Under the pieces are notes generated by a model. The model did no database searches. It was given only the letters and a program-made list of their open reading frames with translations, and was not told the origin of the DNA. This document shows positions 11,785-22,286 of a stretch of DNA of 60,431 nucleotides, in pieces. This DNA comes from Psilocybe azurescens (taxonomy: Eukaryota > Basidiomycota > Agaricomycetes > Agaricales > Agrocybaceae): the NCBI GenBank assembly GCA_023853785.1, contig JAJIRX010000146.1, forward strand, positions 1-60,431. Direction: 5' to 3'. The position numbers were made by a program, and so were the translations under genes. How positions within the stretch are numbered: the stretch's first letter is position 1; every line of letters begins with the position of its first letter.

Positions 11785-11997
11785 AGGGTCAAAAAACTGT
11801 CCCAATGTTTTATTATTTTGTAAATTCCATTACTTAATCAGTTTTTGTTAAAATCATGTGACCTTGGTGAGAAATATGTTAGTCACATATTAAACTATAA
11901 CATACAATATTTTCAGACTTTTACATAATTTATTTCCCAAGTTATTAAACAATTAGTGAGAAAGTGCCAAACATTGGGACGGTTTTTTGAGCTACTG
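11785..11997. repeat. right TIR of the Tc1 element
   Basis: Inverse of 10395-10604. It contains an inner TCAAAAAACTGTCCCAATG at about 11791 and an outer inverse copy ending at 11997. Confidence 0.88.
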
Positions 11998-11999
11998 TA

Positions 12000-12489
12000 G
12001 CAAATTCACAGTGGTTATATGTCGGTACTTACAAAGCAAGTAGCAGTCAGTGAGGAGCTTCAAAGGCAAAGTTTCTGAACAATAAAGACGTGCTGAAGGG
12101 GTATACCAGTCAGTAACAGTCAAAAACCATGCAACAAGAATGTGTACTAGATGTAGCATACAACAATGCAGGGGACCCAACAATAACAGACACATACTAG
12201 ACACAAGGTACTAGACGCAAGCCTATAACAACACAGTTCACCGTAAACCCTGGAAGAAGTCCTAGAGTACAGAAATGCAACACACGCAAAGTTACAACAG
12301 GGCAACACACTGGGAGATCGCCCACAAAGAAATGAAATGCACAAACACAGCAGATGTGGAAATATTCCTGGGATACTGAGATGTGTTCGTACAAAAGGAC
12401 TTGTAAAATTGAAAGGAGCATGATGGGCACCAAGAAATGCCAAGAGCCATAGATCACGCACTCCTACACCAAGAAATAGTCTCAGGTAT
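12000..12489. other. possible upstream exon of the gene interrupted by Tc1
   Basis: On the minus strand a good splice donor (TTTGTAAGTACC) ends an open stretch at 12033-12204 whose translation includes VTDWYTPSARLYCSETL. The rest of the interval shows no recognised motif, and overlapping minus frames at 12147-12461 look fortuitous. Confidence 0.35.
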
Positions 12490-12661
12490 GAGTGTGGGGA
12501 GAGCAGCTACACTACACCCTACCCGAGAAGTAGTCTCAGGTATAGCAAAGGAGATATGAGGAAAGTTGTGAACAACAGGGCAGCAGAAGGGACAGTAAAC
12601 GACACTTCACTCTACCCAAGAAGTAGTCTCGGGTATAGCAAAGGACAATGTGGAACAGTAA
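12490..12661. repeat. minisatellite flanking element B, left side
   Basis: Copies of the 63 bp unit (CACTTCACTCTACCCAAGAA, TAGTCTCGGGTATAGC, AAGGACAATGTGG). It continues after element B at 15671, showing that B inserted into this array. Confidence 0.8.
12654..12661. repeat. 8-bp target-site duplication of element B, left
   Basis: AACAGTAA, repeated exactly at 15671-15678. Two further bases (GC) also match, so the duplication boundary could shift by two. Confidence 0.8.
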
Positions 12662-15600
12662 GCAGTACTTTACCATCCCCCACACAGTCCATATGGACTC
12701 CACTGGACTTGATACAGTAAATAAATTCAATCTTAACATAAATTCAGATTAGTGGAATAGAGTATATTAATAACTATTTAATACATTACTACATATCTAC
12801 ATGTGAGGGCCCAGACAAAACGAAGAAAAAAGCGAATAAAATAAAAAAATAAAAAAGGGGGGGCAGGAGCAGTACTTTACCATTGTACATGTCATCCATC
12901 GGGTCGTCGGTACTGCATCCGTGTCCGTCGCTGTCGCTGTCGCAGCCACCGTCCCCGTCCTCGTCGTTGTCGCAGCCGTTGTCCCTGTCCGTCCTCATCG
13001 TTGTTGCAGCCGCCGTCCCCATCTGCGTCCTCATCCCCGTCCCTGTTGTCCCCGTCCGTCCTTGTCCCTGTCGCAGCCGCCGTCCGTGTCCGTGTCCTCA
13101 TCCTCATCCCTGTCGTCCCCGTTCGTCCCTCGTCCCTGTCGCATCCGCGTCAGCGTCCGCGTCCTTGTCCGTGTTGAACTACATAGTGTGTGATTTGATA
13201 TATAAATCGAAAACCAAAACACAAACCAGAGAGGAATGGTCTAGACTAGATAAGACAACTCTCTCCCTGTTGAGTTACAGTGAGGGCTGGCTTTGCCACT
13301 AGGTTGTGTAGATGTATGTGGTCTGAGGAGGGCAGGGACGTATGAAGGAGGAGGAATGGATGAGGGAATATAAAATGCCCTTGAGTATTTACTGGGAGGA
13401 AGCAACCCGACTTGATTAGGGTAGAACGGTGTGAATGAGGTGTGATGACTGTGGAGGGGCCAAATGACTAGATAAATCGTAGGGATTGATACAGGGGCAG
13501 GAGTGAGAATGTAGTCTTGATCCTAGTGCGCTTCAAGCAAGTCTGCAGTGTCTGCAAAGCTAGAAGTAAAGCCTGCTGATGAAGTAATGGCTTGAGCGGC
13601 CTGGAGTGATAGATGATGAAGGATTGTGCGATGTTCTTGAACCAAAAAATCAAACAGAGCGGTGAAGTGAATGAGGGATGACTAGGGTGATGGATGAAGA
13701 TGACAACAAGACCAAGATTGCAGAATAAAATATTCTGGAGCAATAGAAGCGATGGGGAGTTGAAGATCTTGATGTAGAGGAAGAATGAAGGGTCTGGAGG
13801 ATGGTAGGATCGAAATGAACTGGACAAAATTCTCTGTGATGAGAGAGCGAGAGTGGTTGGATAGGCTGGTCTAGCCTCTGATGAACGTCTTGAATAACTG
13901 GAGTGATTGTTGAATTTCGTGCTGAATATTGATAGAGATTGATTGAATGTGTGCTTGGAGTGCTGGACTGAGTACTTGATAACTTGAAATCTTTGCTGTG
14001 AAGAAAGTTGGGGCTTGTAACTTCCTTGCATTCCAAGCGATACTAATACATGGTTTATATACCAGAGAACATAGAAAAATATTTAAAAGAGATCAAGCGT
14101 CCAAACTATACCAATCATTCTGTAGAACGACACCCAGTAGTCCCATCTGTCAACTACATACAATAGATTGAAGGCTGACGGAGTTTAGGAGTGAAAAATA
14201 GAAGGATGAGTAAGTAAGTAACATAGGATGAGTAAGAAGTATAAGCAGGATTATGAAAAGCGAAGTGAGATGAGTAAGAAAGAAGCGAAGCTGAGTAAGT
14301 ACAATAAGCAAGAATGACAAAAGGAAGGAAGGATCAATCATATGAAAGTGTCAGACAATAGAAAAGGAGCCAAAATAGCGAACAAGTACCATGCTAATGA
14401 ATAGAACCAGTTTATTCATGGCACAGCTCAGTCATCCATTACCAAGACTGCTGAGTGAGACAAAGATTTGCTGCATATGTGGAATCCAGTTAAGGACCAA
14501 ATAGTTGTAGATGATCAAATGCTGATGACAATGGTGATATATAATGAAGTGCAGTGCTGTACGTACTAGGATGGATAGGAATGATGTCCTAGAATAATCT
14601 GCGCATAGCCTTGAGGTTCGAAATAGATAGACGATTGAATCATTGATAGGGAATGTAACTGATCAAATGGTTGAAGTGGAGATTGAAAGTTGGAATGGAG
14701 CTTGAAGTGGACTGTGAATGGGCTTTGACGTTGAATATTGAGGGATGTGCTTCAGATAAAAATGCGAAATAATAACCATGGCTTCTGCATGCAATGGGGA
14801 GTCAAGACATATGCTCTAAGCTTATAGATAAATCTCATATCCAATCAAAATTGGTGTATGACAGCGTCCGCGTCCTCGTCTACGTCCGTCCTTGTTGCTG
14901 TCACTGTCGCAGCCACTGTCCGTGTCCTCGTCGTTGTCGCAGCCGTTGTCCGTGTCTGTGTCCTTGTCCCTGCCGTCCGCCGTCCGTCCTCATCCCTGTT
15001 GCAGCCGCCGTCCGCGTCCTCATCCTCGTCCTCGGTCGTCAACCTCTGTCACGTCGGGTTGGCTGTCGCCTGGCTCCGACCGACGAGGTGGTGGTGGTGG
15101 TAGTCGGAAGAAAGGTTGGGGTCGTTCATTTGATGGTTGTCGTGCCGATTGGCCGATGCCAGGCACGCCGTGAGCGCCACATGTGCTTGTGAAATTTGAC
15201 CCCGCGAACTGAACAAAATACAAAATTGTATCCATAGGGAGGCATTGCTCCCTAGTGTATTTAACTATTGTTTCATTTAATTGTCATTTCATAGAGTTTA
15301 TTTCCATTGATTTTACTCTTTTATTTTTGCAATTAATATTAATAACTAATGATCATACTTTGGATATTGTGTTAATTATTGCATCCAGTGGACTCCAGTG
15401 GATTCAACTGGACTCCACTGGACTCCACTGGACTGTGCTAATAAATATATTATTTGTTGTTGTTCAGTGAATATTTAAGCCCCAGTCCAGTGGACTCCAG
15501 TGGACTCCAGTGGACTTGACTGGACTCATAATCCACTGGACTGAGACTGGACTGAAAATTTGGCAGAAGTCCAGTGCAAGTCCAGTGGACTCCAGTGGAC

Positions 15601-15670
15601 TGCAGTCCAGTTCCAGTCCAGTGGAGTCCAGTGGAGTCCATATGGATTGTGTGGGGAAAGGAAAGACCTC
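12662..15670. mobile_element. element B (GTACTTTAC superfamily, TCCAGTGGA type)
   Basis: The 5' terminus is GCAGTACTTTACCATCCCCC and the 3' terminus is GGGGAAAGGAAAGACCTC, inside an exact AACAGTAA duplication. Subterminal TCCATATGGACTCCACTGGA lies at the left; an array of TCCAGTGGA/TCCACTGGA dyads lies at 15385-15640. The GC-rich block is in two pieces (12890-13171 and 14864-15045), split by a later 1.7 kb insertion. A second AGTACTTTACC at 12872, directly before the GC block, suggests an older internal rearrangement. The core (GTCGGGTTGGCT, CTGGCTCCGACCGACGAGG) is at 15052-15125. No transposase is visible, so it is presumably non-autonomous. Confidence 0.9.
13172..14863 (-). mobile_element. 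insertion in element B, possible solo LTR
   Basis: The segment breaks the GC-rich block of element B. On the minus strand it begins TGTCATACACCAATTTTGAT and ends CTATGTAGTTCAACA, a TG...CA form. A TATA-like GTATATAAACC sits near 14065 on the minus strand, with pyrimidine-rich sequence downstream, as in some LTR promoters. The flanks are low-complexity GCGTCCG repeats, so no target duplication can be defined. At 1.69 kb it is long for a solo LTR. The 187- and 128-codon minus frames inside (from 14036) lack recognisable motifs. Confidence 0.4.
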
Positions 15671-15870
15671 AACAGTAAGCAACACTTCACCCTACCCAAG
15701 AAGTAGTCTCGGGTATAGCGAAGAACAATGTGGAACAGTAAAGGATGATGTGGGACAGTGAACGACACTTCACCCTACCCAAGAAGTAGTCTTGGGTATA
15801 GCGAAGGACAATGTGGGACAGGGAATGACACTTCACATTACCCAAGAAGTAGTCTCAGGCATTGTGTTGT
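15671..15870. repeat. minisatellite flanking element B, right side, with target duplication
   Basis: It begins with AACAGTAA (15671-15678), the right copy of B's duplication, and continues as three units of the 63-bp array containing CACCCTACCCAAGAAGTAGT. Confidence 0.82.
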
Positions 15871-15889
15871 CAGCAAGGCAGGCAGAGGG

Positions 15890-16390
15890 GAGGAAGGAGA
15901 TAATGGGGGAAAGGAAGCAAGAATAGAATTGGCGCGGGAATTTGAAAATGCGCACAGACCAAGTTTTCACGCCACATTGGAGTTAGCGGAGTTTGAACGT
16001 GACTTGGTGATCACAACCGTTTTGCCTCCGCTTTCCCCCTTCCTCACCACCTATGCCAGGGGATATTCCCCTGTCATTGGTGGTCAGCTCGTTGTTGACA
16101 GTGGCACCCAAGGGACTGTTGCCCTTGAGTGACTACTGAGAGACAGCAAGCTCACACTCTTGCCGTCACACGCATCTCCCTGTTGCCGCCTTATGCCCCA
16201 CTGTCACTTGTGCGTGTCCCATCACCAAGTCGTCAGCACATCCTTTTTTCCTTTTTCCTTTTGCCTCTGCTCTCTCTTTCTTTCCTCCCCATGCCAGGGG
16301 ATATCCCCTCGTTATTGCAGTTTACTCCTTGTCGTTGACAGTGGCACCCAAGGGACTGTTTCCCTTAGGTGACCACTGAGAAACGACAAG
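15890..16390. repeat. two direct repeats of about 240 bp (right arm)
   Basis: Each unit contains TGCCAGGGGATAT, CCCCT, GTTGACAGTGGCACCCAAGG and GACTGTT, and then (A)GGTGACCACTGAGA or GAGTGACTACTGAGA. The units start at about 15890 and 16143 and mirror 2107-2590. Confidence 0.72.
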
Positions 16391-16539
16391 CTCCTAATGG
16401 AGCGCCCCCTTGTTGTCCTCACTGTCTCATCATCATCAAGTTCTGTCACCTTCACTGGCATAACCTTTCTCCAGACGAATCCACGTGTTTTCTATTGTGG
16501 CCAAGGAGATATCATTCATCCCTTACTGATTGAATCTCC

Positions 16540-16586
16540 ACACCCTATTTAAAAGTTTTCAACTTGAGCACTCCCAGTTCGTCACC
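16540..16586 (+). promoter_or_regulatory. TATA-like box before the arm gene
   Basis: ACCCTATTTAAAAG lies about 40 bp before the ATG at 16587, a plausible core promoter spacing. The left arm has the inverse copy. Confidence 0.4.
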
Positions 16587-17648
16587 ATGGATGAGCGCAC
16601 AACCCACAGTCACCGCCCTAGTGTGCATCTTCAAGCTGCAACAGAAGCAGATGCAGGTGAACTGCCTTCACCCATTACTTGAGCACTTTGAGCTGCTGCA
16701 GCCGGCCCTCCCCAGGTAGCAGCACCAGCATCTGTGGGGTCTCCAAGGGCAGCACCAGCTGGTTTGCTGATCACAACTTCAACAAAAGCCCCCTAAGAAC
16801 ACACCCAAAAAAGGAAGGTTAGTGGTGAGATCACTATCTCTGGTCCGCACCTTGTTTGCCAATGCAACAATACAACTTCTGGTATGTCATCTGGTTACTT
16901 CATATGTATTCACGCTAATTCTCACCCTGCGATAGCTGAAAATCCCACGGCAGGTTGGGTCATGACTTCAGGCAAAACACAGCTCAATGAGAGCATCAGT
17001 AAGTATACTACATTTATGCTTCTATGTGATGACAACTAATACATTGATTTAGTCCCTGACCCTGACCCACTCTTTGGTGGTGTGAACAACCGCACAGATC
17101 TTGACTATACTCTGTCAGATGCAGAAGGTGACACCAGGAATGTTTCCTTGCCTATCGCCAGTGACAGCAAGGAGCCTGAGCATATTGAATTACCTCCATC
17201 CAATGAGGAGGAGGCTGTTGAGTCATCATCAAATGAGGATTCTAACAGCACATATATCAACGCCGCAACGCAGATGGCAATTGACAAGCTTGCTTGGCCA
17301 GCTGGCACCTCTGCAGGGTGTAGGGACCTCATCATTGCACAAGTCACCAAAATGTTCCAATTCTATGCCTATGAATCCCAGCTGACTGATAACGAGGCAG
17401 AGCTCCATGAGTGTATCAAGGGCCTCAGACAAGATGTTCAAGAACGCGATCTTTGCCTGGTCAATTGTCAGGATTGTGAGTGTGATCTACAGGATGAAAT
17501 TATGGCACTCACAGATCAACTCACCGCACTCAAGACAGAGTTGACGTCATTGAAGGCTGTCCTTTCCACCGTCGCTGGCACTACATATATCGTCTCAAAG
17601 TTGGCAGTAGAAACACATCTAGTTTTAATCACACCAATACAAATCTGA
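16587..17648 (+). pseudogene. unknown acidic, coiled-coil-like protein gene of the arms
   Basis: Exon 1 starts at an ATG after TCACC (MDERTTHSHRPSVHLQAATE) and meets an early stop near 16680. A 54-bp intron with GTAAGTATAC donor and GATTTAG acceptor spans 16999-17052. The following exon is open to 17648: DPDPLFGG-like start, an acidic S/E/N segment, CRDLIIAQVTKMFQFYAYES, and a heptad-like helix (NEAELHECIKGLRQDVQERD; DEIMALTDQLTALKTELTSL) resembling a coiled coil. The structured exons suggest a real gene, perhaps an accessory protein of a mobile element. I do not recognise the family. Exon 1 may be frameshifted, or a further intron may remove the stop. Confidence 0.5.
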
Positions 17649-20054
17649 TTTGTTGCACTATTGTCTACCATCATCATTGTCGTTGCTGCTTTTCTCTGCT
17701 CCGCCCATCTCTCTATCTCCCTCAACTTGTCTCGTTTCCTTTGTTTGAGACGTAGGAACCCTGCAAGTTGGTGTCTGAGTAAAACAAAGTTGTAATGGCG
17801 CAAATACAGTGATATGTTTAGCGCGGGTGACTTTGTAATTGCCCAATACACAACACCCAATCAAATATTTATATTGATCAGTTTGATCTGGGAGGGTAAG
17901 CTTTTAAGGCTTATTACAATAACTAATTTAGCAGAGTACAGACTTATACAATCACTCTTGGGGATCACTAGTAGCTAGAGAACTCTTTTAGACAGGCGAG
18001 TACACACAAGGCACTTGAATAGTAAGGGTGATCTCTCTATATGAGGGCGATCACCAATATCAAGGGATCACCAATATCAGGGGATCGCTTTTGGGGGCAA
18101 GTGTACATGGGACACCTAACAGATCTCTTTATAAAACCCAAAACTCAAACTATCAAACACTATAAACAATCACCCATATTAACACGTAGCAGATCCTTAG
18201 TTCCTATAAGCAACTGGGCACACTAGTCCACAGTCCTTAGTTTACTATAGGCAACGTTCTGAAACAGTTGGATTTCTCTGACAGTTGTCCCTAGTTACTA
18301 TGAGTGATCACTAGCCTTTATAGGGTTCCCACCCTACTTAATAATCCCCAGGGCAGTCTTACTATAGGCTACGTCCTGAACAGTTGGAGTTCTCTGACAG
18401 TCGTCCCTAGTTACTATGAGCAATTGCTAGCCATATAGGGTTCCAACCCATACTTAACAATCCCCAGGGCAGTCCACAGATGACTTATAAAAGCCTACTT
18501 ATCAAGTCTAATAGACCTGATGTTGAATATCACAATGGCGATCACTCACAAAACCAGGTAGCTCCTAATTGATTAAGGTGAACTGTAGTGTTCAATCTCT
18601 TATCACACAAATCACTAGTCCTCAAGTATTAACACTGGAATTCTTATTCAGAGTAAATTCTGATATCAAATCTGGGGTGTAGATTACTGTTAGTTTTTGT
18701 GATTAAACACTTTGTTTCTAATGTTCTACACTTGATATTTGGACTTGTACAAATGGACACTTAGTTAGAATTCGCTCTTTTCGGTGTTTTTGCACACTGT
18801 TCTGTTAATAACTTTTTGTAGGAGTAAAGTTATTCAAATTCTGATTACTGATCCGGAATCCCCTCGTTGAGACGGTTCCGGTGATATATAATTTGTCACG
18901 TAATTATAGGTTTGGTGTTTTGATGCAATATTGTGGACACCTATAGTCACGCCCTCGCCATTTTTAGACACTTAGCCATGTAAAAGACCAGTATTCCTAC
19001 TATGTCTGAGGAAACAAAGACACTAGAACAAGATTTGGAGTCTACAGAAGCAATTTACTATTTTCACTCATACTTGTCATTGTTGCACATTTGAGATTTG
19101 ACTCTATTGTTACTCATCAGTATAGCTACTGATTTGTGCATTATTGTCTATTTCTAACAATTACTTGGTTCCTATTCTAAGATACAGGGCTGTTTTTATA
19201 GACTAAATAGATACTTTAGCGTGTAATAATTGAAAGAGACTAAGAGAAAAGGAAGGAAATGGGCTGTATGCTGCCTAGCCTTTGCTGCACCAATTATAAT
19301 AGTGGAAAGTACTAGTTTGCCTGGGCTACAGCCCTTATTTGAAGATAACATTGTTGTCCATGCGGCAGTACCTTCTTGGGTAGCGATCACCCAACTTAGT
19401 TTATCAGATGGCTTGCGACTATGGCATGTTGGGACTAGATTGCTTAGGGGTATATTTTCTAGGAAACCCTACCAAGGTTCCCAAGCACAGTTGCTATTGG
19501 TTTAGGACCTTCTGGAACAGCAGGTGCCCTTATCATGAGGCAAGTTACCTCTAGTATCATGTGGCGATCACTGACTGGGCGATTGCTCACTCACATTGGC
19601 TGCATTGCAAATTACAAGTTTTTATAGTCAGATCTATGTAGTAGACCGCCTTATGCTGAGTTGTACACAAGATTTCAATTGCCAATAAATTCAGTCCGTG
19701 GGGTGATCACCCATGTGGCGCAGTGAGCCTTGTGAGGCCGGGATACGGTGATCTCTTTGCTATTTAATAAGGTTTCCATCACTTGGCAATCACTTGATAT
19801 GATACTGATGAGTGTTACCCCTTGTAAGAGCCAAGGTTCTTTCTTAAGAGTTTCTTCTTTGCATGGGACTCATAGCATGATCAATGGAACGGGCAATCGC
19901 CTCAGGTGCTTGGTTAGGCTTGCTTTGATCACTGTGTAGGAAACTAAAGGTAGTCTTTGATTTGTAGCACTGATTAATAGGCCACACTACACCTTAGTTA
20001 GTTTGTAAGGTCTATTACTCTTGTTGGCCCACTGGGAAGTAAAGCCTCAAAGCC
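17649..20054. other. no gene seen; GATCAC-rich non-coding sequence
   Basis: Until 18487 this is the inverse of the left window end, including the 115-bp tandem pair at 18238-18476. From 18488 to 20054 the sequence is unique in the window, with many GGCGATCAC, GCGATTGC and TGATCACC words but no convincing ORF. The 91-codon plus frame at 19230 shows no known motif. It could be LTR or internal sequence of an unrecognised element. Confidence 0.4.
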
Positions 20055-20062
20055 TAATAGTC
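20055..20062. repeat. 8-bp target-site duplication of element C, left
   Basis: TAATAGTC, repeated exactly at 22196-22203 directly outside the element ends. Confidence 0.93.
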
Positions 20063-20739
20063 GTGTACTTTACCTCCACCCATATACTCCATGTGGAGTC
20101 CACCAACTCCATACAGAAGTGGTGGACTCCACATGGACTCCATCTGGAACATATCCAAGTGTTCAGAAAGTTATCTTTGATAGGTGGAGTTCAGGTGGAC
20201 TCCAGATGGACTCCAGATGGACTTCAAGCAATTCCACTTGAATCCAACTGGAGGCCAGGTGGAGGCCAGGTGGAGTCCAGGTGGAGTCCAGGTGGAGTCC
20301 AGGTGGAGTTCAATTAGAATCCACCTGGACTCCATACCTGGGTAACAATATTCCAGCTTAGGCCATCAGAGAGCAGACTTATTGAATTTCACAAAGTCCA
20401 GCTATAGCCAGATTTTAATTGGAATGTATTTTCTTAGAGTAAATTCATGTAAGAATGTATATATAATATATTAAAAACTATATACTACATTATTATCTAC
20501 AATATTATCTACTAGCGAAGTTCATCACCACTGAAACATAAAAAAGAAATATATAAAAATATATAAAACAAAAGAAATAAAAGAAAAACATACAAAACAG
20601 ACTTGAAAAAAGGAGGCGAGAGGGTACATAGTTGGTTCAAATAAATATAGAAGCACATGAACATGAAAAAAAAGAGAAAACGAGATAAAAAAAAAAGAAA
20701 AAAAGAAGAAAAAAGGGGCGAGAGGATGGCTGTGTCGCT

Positions 20740-21490
20740 CGTAGCCCCGCCGTCGCATTGTCGTCGTTGTGGTGGCCGTCGTACACGCTGTGGTGGCCTT
20801 CGTACACGTCGTGGTGGCCGTCGTGCAGCGTCCGGCGTGTCCGTACGTTGTGCTGTCGTGTCCGCTGCGTCTGTCATACAGCGTTGTCGTTGTTGTTGTG
20901 GCTGTCGTACACGTCGTCGTCACTGTTGTCGTTGTGGCTGTCGATACGCGTTGTCGTTGTCGTTGTTGTGGCTGTCGTACACGTCGTTGTCGTGGCCGCC
21001 GAGCGCCGTCGTCATCGTTGTCGTGGCCGTCGTACACGTCGTGGTTGTGGTCGTCGTGGCCGTTGTTGTCGTTGTCGCGGCCGTTGTACGCGTCGTCGTC
21101 ATGGTCTGCGTACGTGTTGGTGTGTCGTCATACGCGTCCTGCGTGCCGTCGTACCATCGTTGTACGTACCGTACGTACCCGTCGTTGTCATTGTCGTCGG
21201 CCTACACGAAAAAGAGGGGGGGAGAGCGGTTAATGGCGGCGGTATGCGGAATTCGCGACTTACCAGGGGTCGCGACCTCGTTCCTCGTTCGCATCGCATC
21301 GCCTCGTTCCCCCTCGTTCGCATTCGCCTCACCTCGTTCGCATTCGCCTCACCTCGTTCGCATTGGCCTCGTTCGCATTCGCCTCACCTCGTTCCTCGTT
21401 CTCCACCCGCCTCGTTCTGTCTCGTTCCGTACTCACCTCCCTTTTGTTCGCGGGTGTCCGTTCGTTCTTCGTCAGTCTCGGTTCGTTGCG
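20740..21490. repeat. GC-rich triplet block of element C
   Basis: Dominated by GTCGT, CGTTGTCGTTG and CGTACACGTCG words, then CCTCGTTCGCATTCG repeats at 21290-21400. It keeps many frames open on both strands (up to 310 codons), giving V/R/C or T-rich low-complexity peptides that I reject as genes. Confidence 0.85.
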
Positions 21491-21736
21491 ATGTGATGCA
21501 TGTCGGGTTGGGTTGGCATGGGCCTGGCTCCGACCGACGACGGCGAGGGTGGGGGGCACACACGACGGCGGCAGCGGGGTGGTGGTGGTCGGAGGAAGAG
21601 GTGGGGTGGTGGAATAATCAACGGACCGACGTGGCATCAATAAGTCACATACGTGACGTTATTTGTCACTTGCCGAGAAATGCCGAGTAAATAGCCGTAT
21701 TGGTATGTAGCCCATCAAAATTTGATAAATTACAAA

Positions 21737-21819
21737 GGCTCTATAGCTTAGTTGGTTTAACGTCAGTGTGCGGCCTTCTCGGATGCCCGAGTTCAATTCC
21801 TGTATGTGCTTTTTTTTTT
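21737..21819 (+). ncRNA. tRNA-derived Pol III unit in element C
   Basis: It contains a box A-like TAGCTTAGTTGG and box B-like GAGTTCAATTCC at tRNA-like spacing, with a hairpin-capable GGCCTTCTCGGATGCC between, and ends in a run of nine T, the Pol III terminator form. The acceptor stem does not pair cleanly, so I do not call it a functional tRNA. The same unit occurs in E1 and E2 at a similar distance from the element's 3' end. Confidence 0.7.
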
Positions 21820-22195
21820 ACATTATAATAAAATATAAATAAAATATAAATAAAATCTGGGGATCATCCTCCACCTGGAGTCCATTAGAAATTGACCCTG
21901 AAATAGTGTATTAATGCTGATATACATGCTTCTTGAGTCAAATCCATATGGAATCCATATGGAGGATGTGAGACTCAGATGAAGTTCCACATGGAGTCCA
22001 CATGGAGTTCCACATCCTCCACATTGGTCCACATGGAGGATGAGTGGATTCCGGCTGGACTCCATGTGGAGGCTCCACCTCTAAATGGCTGGGATATCTG
22101 CAAAAAAGTGTCACCAAACTCCATGTGGAGTCCACCAACTCCGGCATGGAGTTGGTGGACTCCACATGGAATACCTGGGTGAGGGTAAAGACCTC

Positions 22196-22203
22196 TAATA
22201 GTC
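22196..22203. repeat. 8-bp target-site duplication of element C, right
   Basis: TAATAGTC, the exact copy of 20055-20062. Confidence 0.93.
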
Positions 22204-22286
22204 TGGCATTTCTTCTACCCTTCACAAGTATAATGTACTAGTTTATTACAGATAACAATCGCAAAAATAAGGGCCTCTGTATCTCA

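Larger units (their letters stand above)
10395..11997 (-). mobile_element. Tc1/mariner element, DD34E, flanked by TA
   Basis: The ends are CAGTAGCTCAAAAAACTGTC and its inverse, flanked by TA at 10393-10394 and 11998-11999. Terminal inverted repeats are about 210 bp long. Length is 1603 bp, usual for Tc1 elements, with a minus-strand transposase inside. The insertion point lies within what looks like an intron of the flanking degenerate gene, with donor GTAAGTACC at 12032 and acceptor at about 10377 on the minus strand. Confidence 0.92.
14990..18487. repeat. right arm of the large inverted repeat
   Basis: Reverse complement of 1-3510: the last bases, TCCACAGATGACTTAT, pair with the first bases of the window. 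The arm crosses the right half of element B, the 63-bp minisatellite, the 240-bp direct repeats, the unknown arm gene and the 115-bp tandem pair. Within this arm the gene exon is open, whereas the left copy is frameshifted. Confidence 0.93.
20063..22195. mobile_element. element C (GTACTTTAC superfamily, TCCATGTGGA type)
   Basis: The ends are GTGTACTTTACCTCCACCC and GGGTGAGGGTAAAGACCTC, inside an exact 8-bp duplication. Subterminal sequence consists of TCCATGTGGAGTCCACC, AGGTGGAGTCC and related dyads at 20085-20330 and 21880-22170. Next come an A-rich stretch, a GC-rich triplet block (20740-21490), the conserved core (GTCGGGTTGG, CTGGCTCCGACCGACGACGG) at 21500-21610, a CAACGGACCGACGTGGCATC segment, and a tRNA-like unit at 21737-21819. 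No transposase frame is visible. This is the clearest complete copy of the superfamily. Confidence 0.92.

Noticed and set aside
13468..14036. 187- and 128-codon minus frames in the insertion within element B
   Set aside because: They overlap in different frames of a pyrimidine-rich stretch and lack recognisable motifs; likely untranslated LTR-like sequence.
15385..15640. Regular TCCACTGGA/TCCAGTGGA spacing resembling a CRISPR array
   Set aside because: Units are short, of irregular spacing, dyad-symmetric and located at transposon ends; the genome is eukaryotic.
20657..21690. Plus-strand frames of 279 and 310 codons in element C
   Set aside because: They run through GTCGT and CGTTC repeats with V/R/C-rich products; all neighbouring frames are open too.
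21737..21819. Functional tRNA gene in element C
   Set aside because: Box A, box B and terminator are present, but the acceptor stem and a standard anticodon arm do not fold; called tRNA-derived only.
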